From Clostridia bacterium (GTDB taxonomy: Bacteria > Bacillota_A > Clostridia > TANB77 > CAG-508): a DNA stretch of 16,271 nt. Below the pieces are notes generated by a model that saw nothing but the letters and a program-made list of their open reading frames with translations, searched no databases and had not been told where the DNA came from. The DNA lies in assembly GCA_017621295.1 (NCBI GenBank), contig JAGATI010000120.1:1-16271 (forward strand). The letters are read 5' to 3'. A program made the position numbers and the translations under genes. Positions 7,995 through 15,437 of the stretch are shown in pieces (position 1 is the first letter of the stretch; each line of letters begins with the position of its first letter).

Positions 7995-9521
7995 TTATTT
8001 TTTCTCCTCTTTTTTTGCATTATATAACAGCATGCCTGTATATAAACTCATAAAATACATGTTGATAAGCATTCCCCATACATGCCCAGATAAATAACCT
8101 GCAGCTAACATACAACATAAGGAAATTCCAATTGAACAGTTCTCTAAATTTAGTTTTTCCTTATAATTTCTTAAAATTTTATATGCACAGTAAACTAATA
8201 TACCAATATAAACACCAACTAACAAAAACACTCCTGCAATTCCAAATATATAATATTGATATACATAATCTCTTTCTGTATATGGTACATTGGATGTATA
8301 TCCAATTCCTAATATAGAATCCATATTATTATTATTTCTTTCTATAATTCTATCAATCATATCTATTTTAAAATTTCTATTATCTATATTTAATTTTTTA
8401 TCTCTTGATATTATCGTATTCCAAAAATCTTCATCATTATGTACTGGATATAATTCTAAAAACCAATCTTGAATATAGTAATTATATGCATATAATTTTA
8501 TATAGTCCTCTAAGCTATTTACTTTTTCTTCTTGGTTGGCCTCTTTAACTGTTATATTTGCATCTTCTCTTATTATCTCTTTTTCTGACTTTTCTAATGT
8601 GTATTTTAATTTTGATGGAGAAGTCATATATAGAGAATATGCCCCAATCGTTATTAATAACATTATTGGAATACATATTTTTATATTAATGTTCCTTTCT
8701 AATTTTAAGAAGTATAAAACTAATGTAACAAATATCATAGCTATTAATACTAATATGACTCCTATAGATGCTGTTTTTGTGCCTACCATTATCATTGAAA
8801 TTAATTGTATTATTAATAATATATAATACCTAATTTTATTATTTTTTATTACTTCTTTAATTATTATAGGAGCTAAAGAAAATAATAATGCACTAATTTG
8901 ATTTGTAGAGTGAAAAAATCCTCTAGATGTATATGCAGCAAAGTTTGAGTCTCCATTTAATGATAGCCATTTAAATATATTTCCTTCTATTCTTACATTA
9001 TCTGCACTATATGCTACTAAAGATACGTTTAATAAATTTGTTATAAAAATACTTCCAGAAATCAGTAATGTAACTATTACAATAATTCTTGTAAAGTCTT
9101 TATTGGTTAAGTAACAATGATATATTATATAAATTAATATAATTGGTATAATGTAAGTTCTTATTATATAATATGTTTCTGTAATAAAATTAATCTGTGC
9201 ACCTTCAAATATATTATTATTAAATTTTGCTATATTCATCCAGTGAAGAATCATATATATACCTACTATTGATAAATAAACAATATATTTTACTAAACTT
9301 TTGGCTCTTTTTTCTTTCTTAACAATTTTATAAATCGTTAAACCAAATAATATACCTATAAATAATATATTTATTAATTCTTCAATTGCAAAACCACATA
9401 TATTTATAGTGTCTTGAAAAAAAGTCCTATACATATCTATTATTGGTTGTAATATAAAAAATATAATAACTAAATCTCTTAATTTTATTTTTTTTATGAA
9501 TTCTTTTACCTTTTCTACCAC
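7995..9521 (-). CDS. Wzy / O-antigen-ligase-like polysaccharide polymerase (multi-pass membrane protein)
   Basis: This 508-aa protein has roughly ten hydrophobic segments and one large polar loop (about residues 300-400, rich in Glu/Asn/Asp), the layout of Wzy polymerases and WaaL-type ligases. The stretch SRGFFHSTNQISALLFSLAP resembles the conserved loop motif of the O-antigen ligase family. In a cluster with a Wzx flippase and TagO it is the only candidate for polymerising repeat units on the outer face of the membrane, though a ligase role is also possible. The GTG start at 9521 comes one base after the TAA of the upstream GT2. Its Shine-Dalgarno (AGGGGG) lies in that gene's last codons, implying coupling. 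Sequence identity in this class is low, so the assignment rests on topology and context. Confidence 0.82.
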   Translation of the reverse strand: MVEKVKEFIKKIKLRDLVIIFFILQPIIDMYRTFFQDTINICGFAIEELINILFIGILFGLTIYKIVKKEKRAKSLVKYIVYLSIVGIYMILHWMNIAKFNNNIFEGAQINFITETYYIIRTYIIPIILIYIIYHCYLTNKDFTRIIVIVTLLISGSIFITNLLNVSLVAYSADNVRIEGNIFKWLSLNGDSNFAAYTSRGFFHSTNQISALLFSLAPIIIKEVIKNNKIRYYILLIIQLISMIMVGTKTASIGVILVLIAMIFVTLVLYFLKLERNINIKICIPIMLLITIGAYSLYMTSPSKLKYTLEKSEKEIIREDANITVKEANQEEKVNSLEDYIKLYAYNYYIQDWFLELYPVHNDEDFWNTIISRDKKLNIDNRNFKIDMIDRIIERNNNNMDSILGIGYTSNVPYTERDYVYQYYIFGIAGVFLLVGVYIGILVYCAYKILRNYKEKLNLENCSIGISLCCMLAAGYLSGHVWGMLINMYFMSLYTGMLLYNAKKEEKK

Positions 9522-9522
9522 T

Positions 9523-10491
9523 TTAATTTCCCCCTAGTATATTATGTTTTAACTTTTGTAATTTTTTTAAAATTATATATTTCTTTTTAAAGAATAAACT
9601 AGCATATATTTTCTTTTTTATCGATTGTTTTCTTATATACTTATTTTTTTTCCAATGTGGAAATTCTTTCTGCATAATATTGGCTATTCTATCGATATAC
9701 TCAAATTTATTATATTTGTAAAATAATAAAGAAAAATTTACTAATAGATTTTCCCAATATATAAATTCTAGTTCTTCTTTATAAATACTCATATCTATAT
9801 TTTCTTTTAATATTTCTGATGCTTTAAAAATATCTAGATATTTTTCTTTAAATCCATTATCTCTCATGATAGACTCTTCTGACATATAGTAATTTATTAC
9901 TTGTTTTTTATAATAGAATATATTATTAGCCACATTAACAAGAGTCGGAATCATAGCATAATCTTCATATAAAATTTTTTCTGGAAAACAAAAATCTGCT
10001 TTTTGTATTATTTCTTTTTTTATTAATTTATTCCATGGACATGGCATTGACAAAATATATTCTTTTTTTGTTATCTTTCCTTGATAAATACCTTCTAACG
10101 CTTCCATATATTCTGTTCTATCTGCAAATACTTTTTTCGCATCATATATCACAATATCGTAATTATTCTTTTTAGCTAATTCATATATTTCTTTATAACA
10201 ATTTTGCTCTGCATAATCGTCAGAATCTATATATGTAATATACTCTCCATTAGCTTGCTTAATTCCCTCATTTCTTGCTGAAGAAACCCCACCATTTTCT
10301 TTTTTTATATATTTTATCCTGTCTTTATATTTATCTGCATATTGTTTTATTATATTATGTGAATTATCTGTACTTCCATCATTTATAATAATAACTTCAT
10401 AATCATCCAGATTTTGATTTAAAACGCTTTCTATACATCTAGCTATATATTTTTCTCTATTATACACTGTTATTATAATACTAAGCTTCAT
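9523..10491 (-). CDS. Family 2 glycosyltransferase (polysaccharide assembly)
   Basis: GT2 enzyme with KLSIIITVYNREKYI, NDGSTDNS near 37-44, ENGGVSSARNEG, DSDD at 89-92 and a YEDYAMIP catalytic-base region. The C-terminal part contains FPHWKKNKY, shared with two sister GT2 genes. The frame opens at GTG 10506, overlapping the upstream TAG, but ATG 10491 has AAAGGA six bases before it and begins exactly at the family's MKLSIIITVYN, so I start there (322 aa). It is coupled to the Wzy-like gene downstream. The sugar specificity cannot be read from the sequence. Confidence 0.92.
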   Translation of the reverse strand: MKLSIIITVYNREKYIARCIESVLNQNLDDYEVIIINDGSTDNSHNIIKQYADKYKDRIKYIKKENGGVSSARNEGIKQANGEYITYIDSDDYAEQNCYKEIYELAKKNNYDIVIYDAKKVFADRTEYMEALEGIYQGKITKKEYILSMPCPWNKLIKKEIIQKADFCFPEKILYEDYAMIPTLVNVANNIFYYKKQVINYYMSEESIMRDNGFKEKYLDIFKASEILKENIDMSIYKEELEFIYWENLLVNFSLLFYKYNKFEYIDRIANIMQKEFPHWKKNKYIRKQSIKKKIYASLFFKKKYIILKKLQKLKHNILGGN

Positions 10492-10505
10492 TTTTTTTCC
10501 TTTCA

Positions 10506-11450
10506 CTATATTTTGTATTTTAATCTGTACATAATAAAGTACTTTTTTTCTCTTATTGTATTTGAAATAATTAATTTAGCAAGTTTCCTTTTTCTAATTT
10601 CTTGTAAATATTCTTTTTTAAACTCATCTGGTATATTATCTAATTTCCAAATTATCGTGCCAGCTAAATAACTATATAGTAACTTCTTTGCTTTTTTGTT
10701 ATAATTACCTAATTTTAAGATATTATCTAATCTATCAAAATGATGAATTATGTCAAAAGCTTTCTTTTTTTCTTTTGATATATCTTTTTTAGTAGCACTT
10801 CTGGTAATGCTATTATCACTTTGATAATAGCCATATCCTGCATAATCAATAATACTTACTTTTTTTGCTTTTATAATAACTTCTGGAGTTAATCCCAAAT
10901 CCTCATGTAACATTCCTTTAGCATATTCAAAATTATTCTCTCTCCAAAAATCCAAACGATATACATACCCCCATGCAGGTTCAAAAAACTTTTTCTTTAG
11001 AACTAATCTCTGAATTGCATCTTGTCCATCTATATTTGAACATACTGGTTTCTCTAATACTTCTGTAATATTATATTTTTCATCTACTATCTTCATATGA
11101 TAGCCAATAATATCAATTCCTGGATTTTTTTGTATTTCTTCATTTATTTCTTGAAGTAATTCTGGTTCAATAAAATCATCTGAATCTACTAAAACTAGAT
11201 ATTCTCCTGTAGCTCTTTTTATTCCGTAATTTCTAGCATCGGAAAGCCCTCCATTTTCTTTTATAAAGCATTTTATAGTTTCAGGATACTTTCGTTTATA
11301 ATCATCTATAATATCCTGGCTATTATCTGGTGAACCATCATTTACAATTAATAATTCAAAATCTTTATATGTTTGATTTAATATACTGTCTAGACACTTG
11401 CTTAAATACTTCTCTACATTATATACTGGTACTACTATGCTAAACTTCAT
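10506..11450 (-). CDS. Family 2 glycosyltransferase (polysaccharide assembly)
   Basis: GT2 enzyme with KFSIVVPVYNVEKYL, NDGSPDNS near 37-44, NGGLSDARNYG, the metal motif DSDD at 89-92 and a HEDLGLTP catalytic-base region. It lacks the FPxWKKNKY C-terminal motif of the other cluster GT2 enzymes. The frame can be opened from TTG 11465, but ATG 11450 follows GAGGTGG and starts the conserved domain directly, giving 314 aa. When the upstream GT4 is read with its +1 shift, that gene ends at 11440 and overlaps this start by 11 bases, the same close coupling seen elsewhere in the cluster. Donor and linkage are unknown. Confidence 0.92.
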   Translation of the reverse strand: MKFSIVVPVYNVEKYLSKCLDSILNQTYKDFELLIVNDGSPDNSQDIIDDYKRKYPETIKCFIKENGGLSDARNYGIKRATGEYLVLVDSDDFIEPELLQEINEEIQKNPGIDIIGYHMKIVDEKYNITEVLEKPVCSNIDGQDAIQRLVLKKKFFEPAWGYVYRLDFWRENNFEYAKGMLHEDLGLTPEVIIKAKKVSIIDYAGYGYYQSDNSITRSATKKDISKEKKKAFDIIHHFDRLDNILKLGNYNKKAKKLLYSYLAGTIIWKLDNIPDEFKKEYLQEIRKRKLAKLIISNTIREKKYFIMYRLKYKI

Positions 11451-12650
11451 TTTCCACCTCATCAAAATATTTTACAAAATTTTCATAAAAGTTTTCCAAA
11501 GAAAACTGTAAACTACGACTTCTTCCGCTCCATTCCCATTATTTCTCTTCTCTTTTTATCTATTATTAATAGTTCTATATTTTTTGCAATATTTTCTACG
11601 ATTTTTTCATCTCTTTTTACAATAATTGAAGAAGCAAAATTAGCTAATTCTGGAATACCACCTGAATCAGTTGTAATAATTGGTAATGCACTAGCCATTT
11701 CTTCAACAATTACCAATGGAGAAGCATCTTCCCACATTGATGGTGTAATAGCAATATCTGCTATATTATATATTTTGTATAATTCTTTATTGTGTATAAA
11801 TCCAGTAAAAACAATATTATTCGTTATTTCTTTAGAAATTTCAAACAATTCTTCTTGATACTTCGTTTTTTCATTTTTTCCGAATGCTGAATTTCCTATA
11901 ATTACCAATTTAACTTTTTCTATATTATCTAATTGTTTTAATGCTAGGATTAATTCTCTTACTCCTTTTTCTGGTATTAATCTTCCACAAAACAATAATA
12001 TGATATCATCATTTTTTAATCCATACTTTTCTTTTATTGCATTTTTTTCTTCTATTGATAATTTTGTAAAGAATTGTTTTAAATCTATACCATTATATAG
12101 TACATCTACTCTATCCTTACTAATTATACCATTTTTACAAAAATTATTTTTCATATAGTTATTTAATGCTATAAATCTTTGATATACTTTTTCTAATTCT
12201 GTTGTACCTACCATTTCTCCGCCATGCATATGTAGTATACATTTGTTTTTATCATATTTACTTAATAATTTTTCATAGCACATAGGGTCTCCGACCTTCT
12301 ACTACTATATAATCTATATCATATTTTTTAATTTTATTATAAATCCTCATACTATGTATTATATTTTTCCAATTTCTTTTTGTAACTTTCTTTAAAATGC
12401 GATATAATAAATTAAGTGTTTTATCTAATAAGCTTTTTTCTTTTGGCAATTTGAAATATAATATTTTAGTATTCCTATATTTTTTGCTTTGCTTTCTAGC
12501 TTCTTTTTCATATCTAGCTACACAGATAATTTCTATCTTTTTCTTTTTTTCGTTCTCATCAATAATATTGTTGATAAGTGTTTCTATTGCGCCTCCCTTT
12601 GTAGCCGGAACAGGAAAGCCTTCTGGAGAAACTATACATATTTTTCTCAA
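11440..12650 (-). CDS. Family 4 glycosyltransferase requiring two +1 shifts, at CGG 12293 and CGG 11527
   Basis: In plain reading this gene is three pieces. The N-terminal part (KICIVSPEGFPVPATKGG, a GT4 donor-side glycine loop) stops just after VVEGRRPYVL. The central part runs from HMHGGEMVG through LLFCGRLIPEKGVREL to the E-x7-E motif in EDASPLVIVEEM and stops after MGMERKKS. The C-terminal tail lies in a third frame. Skipping the C of CGG at 12293 gives VVEGGDPMCYEKLLSKYD. Skipping the C of CGG at 11527 gives MGMEGRSRSLQFSLENFYEN, and a stop at 11440. The result is a complete 402-aa GT4 with a normal C-terminal helix. The length works exactly: 1211 bases minus two is divisible by three. 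Start TTG 12650 has GGGTGAT before it; GTG 12662 is the alternative. If no shifting occurs, the gene is a double-frameshift pseudogene. Confidence 0.85.
11524..11527 (-). other. Candidate +1 frameshift site, CGG followed by A, near the end of the GT4 gene
   Basis: The coding strand reads GAG CGG AAG AAG TCG TAG in frame 0, stopping almost at once. Passing over C11527 gives GAG GGA AGA AGT CGT, encoding EGRSRSLQFSLENFY, which matches the usual GT4 ending with its G-R pair before the final helix. Confidence 0.75.
12290..12293 (-). other. Candidate +1 frameshift site, codon 120 CGG followed by A, in the GT4 gene
   Basis: The coding strand reads GGT CGG AGA CCC in frame 0 and meets TGA soon after. 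Passing over C12293 gives GGT GGA GAC CCT ATG, joining VVEG to GDPMCYEKLL and the rest of the GT4 domain. Confidence 0.75.
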
Positions 12651-12801
12651 ACTATCACCCACTTAAAATGTTTACGCTAATGCTTAAAATAGCCTAAATA
12701 TATTCTTAATTTTTACTGTTTTATGTAATAATACAAATTCAATTCTTATTTTTATTTTGTATGTTATTTCTTTATATATTTAAACAATTGTTAATTCATT
12801 C
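12651..12801. other. Intergenic gap between the flippase and the first GT4 gene
   Basis: This is the largest gap within the polysaccharide cluster. It is extremely AT-rich and contains a short palindrome (AACAATTGTT) near 12784-12793 but no G+C-rich hairpin, terminator or convincing promoter that I can see. The last bases before 12650 hold the GT4 ribosome binding site. Confidence 0.4.
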
Positions 12802-14337
12802 TTATTTTTCTCCTCTTTTTAAAATTTTCAATAAATTGTGCATAAGATCTTTTTTTTCTTTATTACTAAATAATACTAAATAATTACAAATTAATCCTAC
12901 TATGCCAGTAATAAATGCAGTACCAAATACAGTAATCCAATTTTCTACATGTATAAAATATCTTATTCCAAATAAAACAGCTATTAGGATTAAATTAGTA
13001 GCTATATAACGCAATATAATTGGATAAAATGTATTCCATTTAATATTTAAGCATTTTTTTGACACATAAATTGGAACAAAAGTAACATTCACAATAGAAC
13101 TCAATATAATGCTGGTTGCAGCTACTGCATAAATTCCTAAATTAGTGGTTTTAACAAATACAAATACAACACCTACTACTACAAAACCAGTAATCAATCT
13201 AATAATTGCATCTACTTTTATTTTATTTGTAATTGTATAAATACTATACATAGGTGTAATTATTCCTACTATTATTTCTCCTTGAACTGTTAGTATTGTT
13301 AAAATAGTAATTAATTGTATATCTTGATTTGGTACCCAAACAGAATAAAACAAACTTCCAAATACAATTAAATAACTTAGTGGTATATTAGCAAATGCAC
13401 CTGTTATTTTCATTGCTTTTTTTAATTCACTAATTAAATTGTCAATTTCATTTTTTGCATAATATATTGTTAATTGTGGTTGAAAAATAGCTGCAATTGT
13501 AGATAATAGATTTGATATAACGCCACTTAACGTTTTTGCAATAGATAATTGTCCCATTGCTACTGAATCTATAAAAAGATTACATATCAATAAATCTAAA
13601 CCATCTGCCAATACTTGTCCTAATCTTGTAATTGTGTTCCAAATACCCGATTTTATTATTTCTATAATCTTTTTAAGTTCAAAAAACTTATTATTTATCT
13701 CAATCTCTGGTAATAATTGTTTTGTGTATTTTATATTCCAAAGTACTATGTATAAACTTATAATACATGAAACTATTCCGATATATGCAATCTTTGGAGT
13801 GCAGAATGTAAATAATACAAATAATATTACTGCTTTCATTATATATGACTCTATATTTCTTTTTGAATTTAAATCTAGTCTATTTCTAACAAATGTAGCA
13901 ATAGAATAAGTTGTATTTATTATTCCTATAGCAAAATTTAAGAACACAAAACCAAATAAAATCTTAGTATCTAAAGTTAAATCTAATGGTATATTAATAA
14001 TCTTTTCTAAAAATATTATCATAATAACTGCTGGTATTAACAAAACAAAACAAATAATAATATTAGCCAGTAATACTGAGTTAAAATATTTATTTGCTTC
14101 TTCTTTATTTCCTTTGTGAATTGCTATTGTGATAAATCTTCCAGCCATTGAATTTAAAGCTAATGTTATAATTGAAGCATAATTAACAAAATTATTAGCT
14201 AAAGATACAAAACCATATGCATCTACTCCTACATGCTCAATTACATATGGCGAAAGGAAAAAACTTATCCCCATATTTACAACAAAAGCGACTATTGTTG
14301 CAACCATATTTATTGCTAATCTTTTTCCATTACCCAT
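12802..14337 (-). CDS. Wzx-type polysaccharide flippase (MOP superfamily)
   Basis: This 511-aa, strongly hydrophobic protein has about twelve to fourteen predicted membrane helices, as in the polysaccharide transporters that flip undecaprenyl-linked repeat units across the membrane. The N-terminus (AINMVATIVAFVVNMGISFF, then LSPYVIEHVGVDAYGFVSLA) is typical of the family. The frame opens earlier, inside the tagO-like gene, but ATG 14337 follows AGAGGT and starts at the natural N-terminus MGNGKRL. It follows the tagO-like stop by 14 bp. A 151-bp gap separates it from the next gene, the largest gap inside the polysaccharide part. Confidence 0.92.
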   Translation of the reverse strand: MGNGKRLAINMVATIVAFVVNMGISFFLSPYVIEHVGVDAYGFVSLANNFVNYASIITLALNSMAGRFITIAIHKGNKEEANKYFNSVLLANIIICFVLLIPAVIMIIFLEKIINIPLDLTLDTKILFGFVFLNFAIGIINTTYSIATFVRNRLDLNSKRNIESYIMKAVILFVLFTFCTPKIAYIGIVSCIISLYIVLWNIKYTKQLLPEIEINNKFFELKKIIEIIKSGIWNTITRLGQVLADGLDLLICNLFIDSVAMGQLSIAKTLSGVISNLLSTIAAIFQPQLTIYYAKNEIDNLISELKKAMKITGAFANIPLSYLIVFGSLFYSVWVPNQDIQLITILTILTVQGEIIVGIITPMYSIYTITNKIKVDAIIRLITGFVVVGVVFVFVKTTNLGIYAVAATSIILSSIVNVTFVPIYVSKKCLNIKWNTFYPIILRYIATNLILIAVLFGIRYFIHVENWITVFGTAFITGIVGLICNYLVLFSNKEKKDLMHNLLKILKRGEK

Positions 14338-14351
14338 ATACTTTTTACCTC

Positions 14352-15413
14352 TTACTCTTCTTTCTTTATTATATCTTTGTATCCTATTGCAATAATTGCT
14401 ACTACAATCATTGCAAAAGATATCGCTTTCCAAATACCACTTTCTAATAAAATAATTGCGAACATTCCAAGTGTTGCACTAATTCCATACAATATTAAAA
14501 CTGATTGTTTTTGTGTATATCCTTTCGCCATTAATCTATGATGTAAATGTCCTTTATCAGGGACTAAGATTGCTTTGAATGATCTTCCCTTAATTAATCT
14601 CCTTACAATAGCAAAAAGTGTATCAAAAATTGGAAGTCCTAATACAACTAATGGGGCAATAATAACAACAGCTGTATATGTCTTTGCTACACCCAAAATA
14701 GAAATTACAGCCAATGCATAGCCTAAAAAATTCGAACCAGTATCACCTATAAATGTTTTTGCGGGATTAAAATTATATGGTAAAAATCCGACTATACCAC
14801 CTGCTACAGCTGTTATTAATAATATAGGCCATATTGTTCTTCCTTTTAGTGAAAATATAATTAACAATGACAAACATGAAATCAAAGATACCCCAGAAGA
14901 CAATCCGTCCAATCCATCTATCAAATTAATTGCATTAATAATTCCTACAATCCAACCAATTGTTATTATATAAGTTAGTATTTGATTTTCTTCAAGTATT
15001 GGTATGCCAATATCTTCTATTTTCACTCCACAAACCACAACAATTATAGCAGCTATAAGTTGTCCTGTTAACTTAACTAATGGGTGTACACCTCTAGCAT
15101 CATCAACAAAACATACAGTAGTTATAACAATTATTCCACAAAAAAATCCTAACAATTTTATTATATATTCTCTATCAACTTGAAAATCAACTTTTTGTTC
15201 AATTATCATAGTAATAATTAAATAAATTGTAGAAACAAAAAAACCACTTATAACTGCAATTCCTCCCAGTCTTGGCATAGGTTTTTTATTTACTCTTCTC
15301 TCATCTGGTATATCGATTGCTCCTACTTTTTTTGCAAGTCTCATTGTGTATGGTGTTATTACAAATGCTGTAATAAACGCTAATAAAAATGCTATTGCAA
15401 TATCTCCCCACAT
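14352..15413 (-). CDS. tagO: TagO/WecA-like undecaprenyl-phosphate sugar-1-phosphate transferase
   Basis: This integral membrane enzyme of the MraY/WecA superfamily transfers a sugar-1-phosphate (GlcNAc-1-P in characterised TagO/WecA) to undecaprenyl phosphate, starting a lipid-linked glycan. Visible motifs: DERRVNKKPMPRLGG near the N-terminus, the Asp motif VDDARGVHPL, NAINLIDGLDGLSSG, FIGDTGSNFLGY and the histidine motif GHLHHRLMAKGYTQKQ. About ten or eleven hydrophobic helices are present. GTG 15428 opens the frame but belongs to the GAGGAG Shine-Dalgarno region; ATG 15413 is the likely start (353 aa). As the first membrane gene of the cluster it probably initiates this polysaccharide, although a cell-wide teichoic acid role is possible. 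Confidence 0.93.
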   Translation of the reverse strand: MWGDIAIAFLLAFITAFVITPYTMRLAKKVGAIDIPDERRVNKKPMPRLGGIAVISGFFVSTIYLIITMIIEQKVDFQVDREYIIKLLGFFCGIIVITTVCFVDDARGVHPLVKLTGQLIAAIIVVVCGVKIEDIGIPILEENQILTYIITIGWIVGIINAINLIDGLDGLSSGVSLISCLSLLIIFSLKGRTIWPILLITAVAGGIVGFLPYNFNPAKTFIGDTGSNFLGYALAVISILGVAKTYTAVVIIAPLVVLGLPIFDTLFAIVRRLIKGRSFKAILVPDKGHLHHRLMAKGYTQKQSVLILYGISATLGMFAIILLESGIWKAISFAMIVVAIIAIGYKDIIKKEE

Positions 15414-15437
15414 AAAAAATCTCCTCACTTACTTTTA

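Noticed and set aside
11440..12650. GT4 gene as an ordinary pseudogene or phase-variable gene
   Set aside because: There are no simple repeats or homopolymer tracts at the breaks, no other lesions, and the same signature occurs in rpiA.
12784..12793. AACAATTGTT palindrome as a regulator operator
   Set aside because: It lies right after the flippase stop, far from a recognisable promoter, and such short AT-rich palindromes are common by chance.
1354..14447. Open frames on the plus strand, such as 1354-1797, 8536-8826 and 12397-12666
   Set aside because: They lie antisense to conserved genes, lack family motifs and ribosome binding sites, and are expected by chance opposite AT-rich coding sequence.
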